Origin: an uncultured Eubacteriales bacterium
GTDB lineage: Bacteria > Bacillota > Clostridia > Oscillospirales > Acutalibacteraceae
Reading direction: 5' to 3'
Length of the DNA stretch: 64,000 nt
Assembly (NCBI GenBank): GCA_934486615.1
Contig: CAKSQO010000001.1
Span: forward strand, 124,001-188,000
Position 1 is the stretch's first letter; each line of letters starts with the position of its first letter. Shown here one piece after another: positions 7,374 to 17,600 of this stretch. The translations under genes were made by a program, and so were the position numbers. Under the pieces are notes generated by a model. The model saw nothing but the letters and a program-made list of their open reading frames with translations. It made no database searches and had not been told where the DNA came from.

Positions 7374-8587
7374 GAATGGCTGCAAGCCTCAGATACTGGC
7401 TGTTTGTACAAAACGTGCTCGGCGCCGGCAGCGTTAAGCTGCTGCCGATACTCGAACGCTTCGGCACGGCTCGCCGCTTTCACGACGCGGATATTGACGA
7501 CATCGTCGCTTCACGCCTGCTCAACAAGAGTGAGCTTGAGCGCTTTAAGCACTGCACGCTCGACGAGTGCGATGCGCTCATCGACTACTGCATAAAGCAC
7601 AATTACGACATTATCACGCCAAACGACGAGCGATATCCGAAGCGGCTGACGCACCTTATCGACCCGCCCGCCGCACTGTTTGTCAGGGGCGAGTTTCCCG
7701 ACTTTGACGACGAGGTCGCCCTCGCGATGGTCGGCACGAGAAAGTGCAGCGACCACGGCAAGATTATCGCCGAGGAGTTGAGCGCACAGCTGAGCAGCGC
7801 GGGAGCGCTGATAGTCAGCGGCGGCGCGCTCGGCATTGACGCGGCTTCACACAGGGGAGCGCTCAAGGTCGGCGCAAGGACTGTCGCCGTGCTCGGCTGC
7901 GGCTTTGACTGCAACTATCTGGCCGAAAACCGCGAGCTGCGCGAGGAAATCGCGGCTCACGGCGCGCTTATCAGCGAATATCCGCCCAAAACAGGCGTCA
8001 GCAAGTTCAACTTTCCCGTCAGAAACAGGCTCATTTCGGGCTTGTGCCTGGGCACTATCGTTGTTGAAGCAAAGGCGGGCAGCGGCTCGCTGATAACCGT
8101 CGACCACGCGCTTGAGCAGGGCAGGGACATTTTCGTTATTCCGGGCGAGGTCGCCGACCCGCTGTACGCAGGCTCAAACAAGCTGATACGCGACGGCGCG
8201 CGTGCTATCGTCTCCGCTGCCGACGTGCTTTATGAATACAACGACTACTATCCGCATAGGATAAATTTCAACAAATACGAGGAATATATTTCGTCCGATG
8301 AGGATAAGTCCGTCGAGCGCATGAGCAAAAAACGCGCCGAGCTTATTGAGGACTTTGAGGACAAGATGAGCGCCGCTTGTGCACAGCTCGGGCAGTCGGA
8401 CGCTTCCGCGCTCAGCCCGAACGCAAAGGCGCTCTACGACGCGTTCAAGGCGGCAAGGACCGACTCGTTCGACGTTGCTGCGTCGCACTGCTCACTTTCT
8501 CCCGACGACGCCATTGCCGCGCTGACCGAGCTTGAGATATTCGGTCTTGTCTCGGCAATCCCGGGCGGACGGTATTCCGTGCAATAA
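7370..8587 (+). CDS. dprA: DNA processing protein DprA/Smf
   Basis: Binds incoming single-stranded DNA and loads RecA in natural transformation. 405 residues: an N-terminal helix-hairpin-like segment, then the Rossmann-fold core with MVGTRKCSDHGK, SGGALGIDAASHRGAL, VLGCGFDCNYLAENREL, FPVRNRLISGL and VVEAKAGSGSLITVDHALEQGR, and a C-terminal winged-helix segment (about 335-405). It sits between the TrmH-type methylase and topA, the usual dprA-topA arrangement of Firmicutes. Presence of dprA alone does not show that the organism is competent. Confidence 0.95.
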   Translation: MRMAASLRYWLFVQNVLGAGSVKLLPILERFGTARRFHDADIDDIVASRLLNKSELERFKHCTLDECDALIDYCIKHNYDIITPNDERYPKRLTHLIDPPAALFVRGEFPDFDDEVALAMVGTRKCSDHGKIIAEELSAQLSSAGALIVSGGALGIDAASHRGALKVGARTVAVLGCGFDCNYLAENRELREEIAAHGALISEYPPKTGVSKFNFPVRNRLISGLCLGTIVVEAKAGSGSLITVDHALEQGRDIFVIPGEVADPLYAGSNKLIRDGARAIVSAADVLYEYNDYYPHRINFNKYEEYISSDEDKSVERMSKKRAELIEDFEDKMSAACAQLGQSDASALSPNAKALYDAFKAARTDSFDVAASHCSLSPDDAIAALTELEIFGLVSAIPGGRYSVQ

Positions 8588-8602
8588 ACAGGAGGTTATT
8601 TA

Positions 8603-10702
8603 ATGTCAAAACTGGTAATAGTGGAGTCTCCCGCAAAAGCTAAAACCATAAAGAAATATCTCGGCCCCGATTACGAGGTCGTCGCCTCTAACGGCCATAT
8701 ACGTGACCTGCCGAAGTCAAAGCTCGGCATCGACGTCGATCACGACTACAAGCCGCAGTACATCAATATAAGCGGCAAAGAGGACGTTATCAAGATGCTC
8801 CGCAACGCCGCCGCAGCCAGTGATTACGTCTATCTCGCAACCGACCCTGACCGTGAGGGAGAAGCTATCTCGTGGCATCTGGCGCAGCTGCTCGCGCTCA
8901 ATATGGACGAGCAAAACCGCGTGACCTTCAACGAGATAACCAAGACGGGCATAACAGAGGGTATGAGCGCGCCGAGAACCATTGACCTGAACTTTGTCGA
9001 CGCGCAGCAGGCGCGCCGTGTGCTCGACCGCCTTGTGGGCTACAAGATCAGCCCTTTCCTTTGGAAAAAGGTGCGCCGCGGTCTTTCGGCAGGCCGTGTA
9101 CAATCGGTCGCTGTCAAGATAATTGTCGACCGCGAGCGCGAGATACGCAGCTTTGTGCCCGATGAATACTGGAACATCGAAGCGGCGCTTGCCACCGCAA
9201 AGGCAGGCTCGGGCTTCAAGGCAAAGCTCTACGGCACGGCCGAGGGCAAGCTCGACGTACTGAACGGCGAGCAGGCAGACGGCATACTCGCCGACCTTAA
9301 GGGTGCGGACTACACCGTCAGCGCCGTCAAAAAGGGCATAAGAAACAAAAAGCCGTTCCCGCCGTTTATCACCTCGACCCTGCAGCAGGACGCTTCAAGA
9401 AAGCTGGGCTTTACCTCAAAGCGTACTATGCGCATCGCGCAGGCGCTCTATGAGGGTGTAAACGTCACCGGTATGGGCATGACGGGTCTTATCACCTATA
9501 TGAGAACCGACTCGCTGCGCATTTCGGAGGAGGCAAGAGCCGCCGCGGAGCGCTTCATAACCGAACGCTACGGCAGCGCCTATCTGCCCGATAAGCGCAC
9601 CTATTATAAGTCAAAAGCAACTGCGCAGGACGCGCACGAGGCCATTCGCCCCACCATGCCGCAGCTTACCCCCGCACAGGTCAAGGCCGACCTCACTTCC
9701 GAGCAGTTCAAGCTGTACGAGCTTATCTGGTCGCGCTTTATCGCAAGTCTGATGTCACCCTGCGTGCAGGACACCATGAGCGTCGATATCAGCGCCGATA
9801 AGTACATTTTCAAAGCCTCCGGCTACAGCGTGCGCTTCGACGGCTACACTACGCTTTATAACGATGTTGCCGACAGCGACGAAGAGAACGAGAAAATGCT
9901 GCCCGGGATGAAGAAGGGCGATACCCTAAAGCTCAAAAAACTCGAGTCGAGTCAGCACTTCACTCAGCCGCCGCAGCGCTACAACGAAGCGTCGCTCATC
10001 AAGGCGCTTGAAGAGAAAAACATCGGCCGCCCGAGCACCTATGCGGCGATAATTTCGACGGTTATGCAGCGCGATTATATTGAGACCGAGAAAAAGTCGC
10101 TCAAGCCCACCGCCCTCGGCGAGATTGTCACCGAGGTCATGGAGCAGAACTTTACCAACATCGTCGACGAGACTTTCACCGCCAAAATGGAAAAAGAGCT
10201 TGACGACATCGAGTCAGGCAAGAGAAAATGGGTCAGGGTAATCGACAATTTCTATAAGGATTTCAGCACCACGCTTGAAAAGGCCGAGGAAAATATGAAC
10301 GGCACCAAGATTAAAGTGCCCGAGGTCGAGAGCGACGTTGTCTGCGAGCTTTGCGGCCGCAAGATGGTCATAAAGACAGGCCGCTTCGGCAAGTTCCTCG
10401 CTTGCCCCGGCTTCCCCGAGTGCAAGAATACCAAGCCGATCGTGCAGGAAATGCCCGGCAAGTGCCCCAAGTGCGGTGCAAAGATAATCCAGCGCAAGTC
10501 GGCCAAGGGTCACAAATTTTTCTGCTGCGAAAAGGGCAAGGAGTGCGGCTTCATCACCTGGGACGAGCCGACGAGCGAGACTTGTCCCAACTGCTCGTCC
10601 ACGCTGTTTAAGGCGCGCGGCGGCGTGCTCAAGTGCCTGAAAGAGGGCTGTGGCTTTGAGAAAAAGGTCGAGCGCAAGACCCGCAGAAAGGCCGAGAAAT
10701 GA
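8603..10702 (+). CDS. topA: DNA topoisomerase I (type IA)
   Basis: Relaxes negative supercoils through a 5'-phosphotyrosine intermediate. 699 residues. TOPRIM domain at the N-terminus (VIVESPAKAKTIKKYLG; acidic triad region ATDPDREGEAISWHL). The catalytic tyrosine is in GLITYMRTDSLR. The C-terminus has three zinc ribbons, recognisable as CELC...CPGFPEC, CPKC...CCEKGKEC and CPNC...CLKEGC. The RBS AGGAGG is at 8591-8596. The stop overlaps trmFO by four bases. Confidence 0.97.
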   Translation: MSKLVIVESPAKAKTIKKYLGPDYEVVASNGHIRDLPKSKLGIDVDHDYKPQYINISGKEDVIKMLRNAAAASDYVYLATDPDREGEAISWHLAQLLALNMDEQNRVTFNEITKTGITEGMSAPRTIDLNFVDAQQARRVLDRLVGYKISPFLWKKVRRGLSAGRVQSVAVKIIVDREREIRSFVPDEYWNIEAALATAKAGSGFKAKLYGTAEGKLDVLNGEQADGILADLKGADYTVSAVKKGIRNKKPFPPFITSTLQQDASRKLGFTSKRTMRIAQALYEGVNVTGMGMTGLITYMRTDSLRISEEARAAAERFITERYGSAYLPDKRTYYKSKATAQDAHEAIRPTMPQLTPAQVKADLTSEQFKLYELIWSRFIASLMSPCVQDTMSVDISADKYIFKASGYSVRFDGYTTLYNDVADSDEENEKMLPGMKKGDTLKLKKLESSQHFTQPPQRYNEASLIKALEEKNIGRPSTYAAIISTVMQRDYIETEKKSLKPTALGEIVTEVMEQNFTNIVDETFTAKMEKELDDIESGKRKWVRVIDNFYKDFSTTLEKAEENMNGTKIKVPEVESDVVCELCGRKMVIKTGRFGKFLACPGFPECKNTKPIVQEMPGKCPKCGAKIIQRKSAKGHKFFCCEKGKECGFITWDEPTSETCPNCSSTLFKARGGVLKCLKEGCGFEKKVERKTRRKAEK

Positions 10703-12015
10703 TAGGCACGACCGTTAACGTCATCGGTGCGGGGCTTGCGGGCTGCGAAGCGGCGCTCCGGCTTGCAAAGTGCGGGGTAAAGGTGCGCCTGTTTGAGATG
10801 AAGCCCGCGCGTAAAAGCGCCGCTCACAGCAGCGACGGCTTCGCCGAGCTTGTGTGCTCAAATTCGCTTAAAGCGGCGCGCACTGCATCGTCGTCGGGGC
10901 TGCTGAAGGCCGAAATGCGGCGCTTCGGCTCGGTCTGTATGGCGGCGGCCGACACCTGTGCCGTTCCCGCAGGCGGAGCACTCGCGGTCGACCGCGATAT
11001 GTTCTCACATTTTGTCACCGAGCGTATACGTGAAAACGAAAACATCGAGGTTATAAACGAGGTCGTAGAGGACATCGACGTGTCCGCTCCGACGATAATC
11101 GCCACAGGTCCGTTGACCGAGGGCAAGCTGTTTGACAAAATCGGCGAGATGTGCGGCGGCAGCCTGAGCTTCTTTGACGCGGCTGCGCCGATAATAACGA
11201 CCGAGAGCGTCGATATGAGCTGCGCTTTCCGCGCCTCACGCTACGAGCGCGGGGGAGACGACTACATAAACTGCCCGATGAACAAGGCGGAATATGATGA
11301 ATTTTATGAGGCGCTGATTTCGGCCGAGCGCATTGAACTCAAGAGCTTTGAAAGTGACCGCAGGCTGTACGAGGGCTGTATGCCCATCGAGCTTATGGCT
11401 GAGCGCGGGCACGATACCATTCGCTTCGGCCCGCTCAAGCCCGTCGGGCTTAAAGACCCGAGGACAGGCCACCGCCCGTGGGCAAACGTGCAGCTCAGAG
11501 CCGAGAACCGGGCGGGCACGCTGTGCAACCTTGTCGGCTTTCAGACCAATCTGAAGTTCGGCGAGCAAAAGCGCGTGTTCTCGATGATTCCGGCACTCAA
11601 AAACGCCGAGTTTATGCGCTACGGCGTTATGCACCGCAATTCATTCATCAACGCACCGAAGGTGCTTGCGCCCGATCTTTCGATGAAAGAGCACGAAAAC
11701 GTGTTTTTTGCGGGGCAGATAACTGGCGTTGAGGGCTATATGGAGTCCGCTTCGAGCGGAATACTCGCAGGAATAAATATGTACCGAAAATTAAGCGGGC
11801 TTGACCCGCTGATATTGCCCGAGATAACTATGCTCGGCGCGCTTACAAAGCACGTGACGGCGTCCGAGTCCGAGGATTTTCAGCCCATGGGCGCAAATTT
11901 CGGGATCATGCCGCCGCTTGACGAGCACATCAGGGACAAAAAGGAGCGCTACGCCGCCTTTGCCGAGCGCTCGCTCAAGTGGTTCGACCAAAATATCGGA
12001 GGTGCTTACCAATGA
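10699..12015 (+). CDS. trmFO: folate-dependent tRNA m5U54 methyltransferase TrmFO
   Basis: Makes ribothymidine at tRNA position 54 using methylenetetrahydrofolate and FADH2. 438 residues opening with the FAD-binding GAGLAGCEAALRLA motif, followed by FAELVCSNSLK, which carries a conserved TrmFO cysteine; GQITGVEGYMES appears near the C-terminus. ATGA overlaps join it to topA upstream and plsX downstream. The topA-trmFO pairing is a common Firmicutes neighbourhood. Confidence 0.96.
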   Translation: MIGTTVNVIGAGLAGCEAALRLAKCGVKVRLFEMKPARKSAAHSSDGFAELVCSNSLKAARTASSSGLLKAEMRRFGSVCMAAADTCAVPAGGALAVDRDMFSHFVTERIRENENIEVINEVVEDIDVSAPTIIATGPLTEGKLFDKIGEMCGGSLSFFDAAAPIITTESVDMSCAFRASRYERGGDDYINCPMNKAEYDEFYEALISAERIELKSFESDRRLYEGCMPIELMAERGHDTIRFGPLKPVGLKDPRTGHRPWANVQLRAENRAGTLCNLVGFQTNLKFGEQKRVFSMIPALKNAEFMRYGVMHRNSFINAPKVLAPDLSMKEHENVFFAGQITGVEGYMESASSGILAGINMYRKLSGLDPLILPEITMLGALTKHVTASESEDFQPMGANFGIMPPLDEHIRDKKERYAAFAERSLKWFDQNIGGAYQ

Positions 12016-13019
12016 AAATTATCGTTGACGCATTCGGCGGGGACAACGCTCCGCTCGAAATAATAAAGGGCAGCCTTGCCGCAAACGAGGAGTACGGCGT
12101 TGACATCGCCCTTGCGGGCGACCGCGAGAAGATAGCCGCCTGCGCAAAGGAAAACGGCCTTGATATAAGCCGCTTTGAGATACTCGACGCCGACGGCGTT
12201 ATTGCGATGGAGGATCACCCCAATGCAATTGTCAAGGAGAAGAAAAACTGCTCCATGGCTGTGGGTATGCGCGCACTGCACGACGGCAAGGGCGACGCGT
12301 TCGTCACCGCAGGCAGCACGGGCGCGGCTCTTATGGGCGGCACCTTTATCGTCAAACGAATCAAGGGCATAAAGCGCGCGGCTCTTGCCACTATTCTGCC
12401 GACCGATAACGGCAGCGGCTGTATGGTGCTCGACGTCGGTGCAAACGCCGACTGCCGCCCCGAAATGCTCGTTCAGTTCGCCGTTATGGGCGACGAATAT
12501 ATGCGCAGCCAGATGAAGGTCGCCGCTCCGCGCGTCGGCCTGCTCAACATCGGCACGGAGGACACCAAGGGCGGCGAGCTGCAGCAGCAGACCTTCGCCC
12601 TGCTTAAAGAAAGCTCGCTCAACTTCGTCGGCAACGTCGAAGCGCGCGACGTGCTCACGGGTGTGTGCGACGTGCTCGTCTGCGACGGCTTCAGCGGCAA
12701 CGTCCTGCTCAAGACCTGCGAGGGCACGGTGTCGGTTATGATGCACAACCTCAAGGCTATTTTCAAAAAGAGCATTTTTACAAAGCTTGCCGCCGCATTG
12801 ATCATGGGCGGGCTTAAAGAGTTCAAGAAAAAGATGGATTACACCGAGGTCGGCGGCGCTCCGCTGCTCGGAGTGGCAGGCCCTGTTATCAAGGCTCACG
12901 GCAACTCCAAGGCCACGGCGTTCAAGAACGCTATCCGTCAGGCAAGGGATTTCGCACAGTCGGGCGTGGTTGAGAACATTACCGCGTCGGTCGCAAAGGA
13001 GAGCGGAAAAGATGACTGA
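12012..13019 (+). CDS. plsX: phosphate acyltransferase PlsX
   Basis: Converts acyl-ACP to acyl phosphate, the first step of membrane phospholipid synthesis in Gram-positives. 335 residues: MKIIVDAFGGDNAP at the start, then GSTGAALMGG and VLDVGANADCRPEML, all family signatures. The ATG at 12012 follows GGAGGTGC and overlaps the trmFO stop by four bases; an earlier in-frame ATG at 11979 lies inside trmFO and lacks family sequence. In many relatives acpP lies between plsX and rnc; here plsX overlaps rnc by 8 nt and acpP is absent. Confidence 0.96.
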   Translation: MKIIVDAFGGDNAPLEIIKGSLAANEEYGVDIALAGDREKIAACAKENGLDISRFEILDADGVIAMEDHPNAIVKEKKNCSMAVGMRALHDGKGDAFVTAGSTGAALMGGTFIVKRIKGIKRAALATILPTDNGSGCMVLDVGANADCRPEMLVQFAVMGDEYMRSQMKVAAPRVGLLNIGTEDTKGGELQQQTFALLKESSLNFVGNVEARDVLTGVCDVLVCDGFSGNVLLKTCEGTVSVMMHNLKAIFKKSIFTKLAAALIMGGLKEFKKKMDYTEVGGAPLLGVAGPVIKAHGNSKATAFKNAIRQARDFAQSGVVENITASVAKESGKDD

Positions 13020-13689
13020 GCTTGAAAAGAAGATTTCCTACGAATTTAAGAACATCGCTTTCCTCAACCGCGCGCTGTCGCACTCGTCCTATGCAAACGA
13101 GTTCAAGGAGTCGGGAGGCTCGAACGAGCGCCTTGAGTTCCTCGGCGACGCCGTGCTGTCGATAATCGTTTCAGACTGCATTTTTCACGACTACACCAAC
13201 CTGCCCGAGGGCGACCTGACCCGCATCAGAGCCTCGCTTGTGTGCGAAAAGGCGCTGTGCGTTTTCGCCCGCGAAATCGAGCTTGGCAAGTTCATCAAGC
13301 TCGGCAAAGGCGAGCTTATGACCGGCGGCAACGAGCGCCCGTCGATACTTGCCGACGCGTTTGAGGCGCTCATCGCCGCAATCTACCTCGACGGCGGAAT
13401 GGAGCCTGCGAAGAAATTCGTGCTGCGCTTTGTCAACCGCGAGCTGGCGGAGCACCACGGCGGCAACTTCACCGATTACAAGACCAAGCTGCAGGAGATT
13501 ATCCAGAAAAATCCCGAAGAGCTGCTTGAATACCGCCTCGTCGCGGAAAGCGGCCCCGACCATGACAAGCGTTTTGAGGTCGACGTCAGGCTCAACTCCA
13601 ACGTCATAGGCAAGGGGGTCGGCCGCACCAAGAAGCAGGCCGAGCAGCTTGCCGCGAAGGAAGCGCTCGAGCTTATGGGTGAGCTTTAA
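13012..13689 (+). CDS. rnc: ribonuclease III
   Basis: Double-strand-specific endoribonuclease for rRNA processing. 225 residues. The signature NERLEFLGDAVLS contains the catalytic acidic residues; a second acidic cluster is in ILADAFEALIAAIYLDGG. The double-stranded-RNA-binding domain occupies roughly 155-225 (DYKTKLQEIIQK ... GVGRTKKQAEQLAAKEAL). The ATG at 13012 follows AAGGAGAG. The next gene begins on the base after its stop codon. Confidence 0.97.
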   Translation: MTELEKKISYEFKNIAFLNRALSHSSYANEFKESGGSNERLEFLGDAVLSIIVSDCIFHDYTNLPEGDLTRIRASLVCEKALCVFAREIELGKFIKLGKGELMTGGNERPSILADAFEALIAAIYLDGGMEPAKKFVLRFVNRELAEHHGGNFTDYKTKLQEIIQKNPEELLEYRLVAESGPDHDKRFEVDVRLNSNVIGKGVGRTKKQAEQLAAKEALELMGEL

Positions 13690-14679
13690 GTGAACGCGAA
13701 CGTTTCGGTTTTCGTTCCGCACAACGGCTGCAAAAATCAGTGCAGCTTCTGCAACCAGTTTTCGATAACGAGCCAGTCGTATCAGCCGACTCCCGACGAC
13801 GTAAGAGCCGCCGCAGAGACGGCTCTGCGCACCCTTGGGGAGAGCGCAAAAACGAGCGAGATCGCCTTTTTCGGCGGCAGTTTTACGGCTGTCAGGCGCT
13901 CGTATATGATAAGCCTGCTTGAAGCGGCTTACTGCTACGTCGAGCGCGGACTTTTTCGCGGAATACGCCTGTCGACCCGCCCCGACGCAATTGACGAAGA
14001 GGTGCTCGGCGTTCTTAAAAGCTACGGTGTAACGACGATCGAGCTCGGCGCGCAGAGTATGGTCTACTCGGTGCTCGAAGCCAATCGGCGCGGCCACACC
14101 GCCGCCGACGTTGAGCGCGCAAGCGGACTTATCAAAGCTGCGGACTTCGCGCTCGGGCTGCAGATGATGACGGGGCTTTACACCGATACCGACGACCTTG
14201 CGCGCCTGACGGCACAGCGCCTGATTGCGCTGCACCCCGACTGCGTGCGGATATATCCGACCGTCGTGCTCAAGGGTACAATGCTTGAAAAGCTTTACCT
14301 TGACGGCGTTTATAAGCCGCAGACGGTCGACTCGGCCGCGTGGCTTTGCTGCGATTTGCTTGATATGTTTGAGACATCGGGTATTCCCATAATTCGTCTC
14401 GGTCTGCATACCATTGATACAGACAGCTTCGTCGCGGGCGCGTGGCACCCAGCATTCGGAGAAATATGCGAGGGCAGGCGGCTGTTCAAAAAAATGAGCG
14501 CCGTGTTGACCTCGGAAGGCGAATACATCGTGCGCGTATCGCCGCGCACCGTTTCAAAGGCCGTCGGCCACAAGCGTGAGAACATCGAGCGTTTTAATCA
14601 GAAAAACATCAGCGTCCGCGTGCTGGCTGACAGCAGCCTGCCCGATGGGAGCTTTTCAGTTGAGGAAGTGAAACGTTGA
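13690..14679 (+). CDS. radical SAM protein of the rnc-smc neighbourhood (Elp3-like)
   Basis: 329 residues. A CKNQCSFC cluster motif near residue 14 (CX3CX2C) binds the 4Fe-4S centre that cleaves S-adenosylmethionine; EIAFFGGSFTAV and TIELGAQSM are further radical SAM barrel elements. The sequence resembles the Elp3/YhcC type but has no acetyltransferase domain. The GTG start at 13690 directly abuts rnc. The family is regularly found between rnc and smc in clostridia, but I know of no established substrate; an RNA-modifying role is conceivable, not shown. Confidence 0.85.
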   Translation: MNANVSVFVPHNGCKNQCSFCNQFSITSQSYQPTPDDVRAAAETALRTLGESAKTSEIAFFGGSFTAVRRSYMISLLEAAYCYVERGLFRGIRLSTRPDAIDEEVLGVLKSYGVTTIELGAQSMVYSVLEANRRGHTAADVERASGLIKAADFALGLQMMTGLYTDTDDLARLTAQRLIALHPDCVRIYPTVVLKGTMLEKLYLDGVYKPQTVDSAAWLCCDLLDMFETSGIPIIRLGLHTIDTDSFVAGAWHPAFGEICEGRRLFKKMSAVLTSEGEYIVRVSPRTVSKAVGHKRENIERFNQKNISVRVLADSSLPDGSFSVEEVKR

Positions 14680-17600
14680 GACTTAAATCAATCGAGATAC
14701 AGGGCTTCAAATCCTTTGCGGACAAGACTGTCCTCAATTTCGGCGCGGGCATAACCGCCGTCGTCGGCCCTAACGGCTCGGGAAAAAGCAACATCTCGGA
14801 CGCGGTCAGATGGGTGCTCGGCGAGCAGTCGAACAAGACCCTGCGCGGCAATAAGATGGAGGACGTTATTTTCGGCGGCACCGCTGCCAGAAAGCGCCTC
14901 GGCTTTGCCGAAGTCACCCTCACAATAGACAACGCCGAGCGCAATCTGCCGATGGACGAGGACGAAGTCAGCGTCACGCGCAGGTACTACCGCTCGGGAG
15001 AGAGTGAATATAAGATAAACAACATATCCGTGCGCCTTAAGGACGTGCACGAGCTGTTTATGGACACGGGCCTCGGCCGCGACGGCTATTCGATGGTCGG
15101 TCAGGGCAAGATCGACGACATCGTCGGCTCCAAGACCTCGTCCGAGCGCCGCGACATTTTTGAAGAAGCGGCCGGCATTTCGCGTTTTCGGTACAAAAAG
15201 ACTGAGGCCGAGCGCAAGCTCGCCCAAGCGGAGGACAACCTTGTCCGTCTGCGCGATATTCTTGCAGAGCTTGAAAGCCGTGTCGGCCCTCTTGCCGAGC
15301 AAAGCAAAAAAGCCGAGCGCTTCCTTGAATATTCCAAGGAGCAGGAGACGCTGCAGATCGGCCTTTGGCTGAATACGCTGTCAAAGTACAAAGACGCGCT
15401 GCGCGACCAGGAGTACAAGATTGCGTCTGCACGCGCGCAGTATGACGACATCAACTCCAAAATCGCCGAGCTTGAGTCGGTCATTGACCGCTCGGCCGAC
15501 GAGTCGATGCGCATAAGCGCTCAAACCGAGGACGCGCGCGTGCGCGCTTCGCAGCTTGAGGAAGCGGCGGCCAAAATCGACTCCGAGATAGCGGTCAAAA
15601 ACAACACCGTTTTCCACAATAACGAGACGATAGAGCGCATTAAAGCCGATATTGCCGAAATCGAAAACGGCGGCAGCAGCATCACCACCGATATTTCCGC
15701 AAAAGAGGAGCAGATTGTTTCCAAAAATGCCGAGATCGAGACTGTAAACCGTCTGCTTGCGGCCGCGAACGAGCAGCTGCTCGGGCTTATCAGCGACTCC
15801 GACGCGTTTTCCGGCCGCATTGAGCAGCTTAACGGCGAGCTGAACCTGCTCGCTGCGCGCAGCGCCGACGTGCGAGTCGCGCTTATGGCGGCAGACACTA
15901 CCATTGAAGAGACGCAGTCGCGCTCGTCCGCAGTTGCCGAAGCGGCTGCCGAAAAGGGCAGGCTGTGTGAGAGCCTTGAAGCGGAGCTCAGCGCGCTCAA
16001 TGAGGACCTGAAGCACTGCGACGATACCATAAACGAGTGTGTAAACTCCCTCAAGGGGCGCGAGCTGATATTCTCCTCGCGCAGCGAAAAGCTGGAGAGT
16101 ATCAAGAAATCCATCGACACGCTCGCCCTTGACGAGGGCGAAAAGCGCCGCCGCGCGCAGATTTTGAAGGACCTTGAGCGCAATATGGAGGGCTTCGGCT
16201 ACGCGGTCAAGAGTGTGGTGCAGGCCTCCGAGCAGGGACGCCTGTCGGGCGTTCACGGCCCGGTGTCGTACATTATGCGCGTTGATACCAAGTATTCTAC
16301 GGCCATCGAGTGCGCGCTCGGCGCCGCGCTGCAGAACATCGTTGTCGATAATGAGAACGACGCGAAGAAAGCTATAGCTTACCTTAAAAATAATCGGCTC
16401 GGCCGCGCGACTTTCCTGCCGCTGACCTCGGTCAAGCCCCGCTTTTTCAGCGGGCGAGACCTCGACGGCGAAACGGGCTTCATCGGAATGGCGAGCACGC
16501 TTGTCGGTTACGATAAAAAGTACGAGACGGTCATTTCGTACCTGCTCGGCTCTATTGCCGTGTGCGACGATATTGACAGCGCCGTGGCTATTGCAAAGAA
16601 AAACGGCTATAAGTTCAAGATTGTCACCCTTGACGGTCAGGTCGTCAACGCGGGCGGCTCGCTTACGGGCGGCTCAATGGCTAAGAGCGCGGGCATTTTA
16701 AGCCGCAGCGGCGACATCGACCGCCTGCTTAAAGCCGCCGACGAAATCGCCGCGAAAAAGGCCGCCGAAGAGGAACGCTTTGACAGGCTCAAGAGCGAGC
16801 TCGCCGCCATGGAGGCCGAAATGACGGTCGCCAAGAGCGCTGAAACCACCGCACAGGAGGATAAGATTCGCGTCCTCGGCGAAATCAAACGCGTAAAAGA
16901 GCAACTCAACTCCAACCGCACCGACATTTCGGCACTCGAAAGTGAGCTTGCGGCAAACGAGAAGCGCTTAAACGAGCTGGGCGAGGAAAAACGCCGCGCC
17001 GAAAGCGAGCTTGGTGAGCTTTCCGCATCGTCGGAGAGCAGCCGCGCGAGCCTTGTCGAGCTTATGGGCGGCAGGGACGAGACTTCGGGCGTCCGCAAGG
17101 AGCTTGAAGATAAGATAAGCGCCTATAAAACGCAGATTTTTGAGCTTGAAAAGGGCGCGGATATGATTCGCTCGTCCATTGCAGAGCTTAAAAACTTCGC
17201 CAGCGACCAGGGCGAGCGCACCCTTAGGCTGCGCACCGAGATAGACTCCGTCATCGCTTTAAACGTCGCCGCAGAGGCGGACATCGCCGTCCTGACCGAG
17301 TCTGCCGACAGGCTCCGTGCGCAGGCCGCCGACGCAAAAGCGAGCGTCGCAGACTTGCTTGCAAAGCGTGACGGGCTTGACAAGAGCGTGCAGAATATGC
17401 GCGTTGAGGAGCGCGCGCTGTCGGGCGATAAGGAAAAAATGAACGGCGAGCTTGTGCGTCTTGAAGAGCGTAAAATTCAAATGGTGCACGAGTACGACGA
17501 TACGATTAAAAAGCTGTACGACGAATACGGCCTGACCCGCTCCGAAGCAGAGGAAAAGGGAGAGATTCCCGAGGATATTCCCGCCGCGCAAAGACGGCTT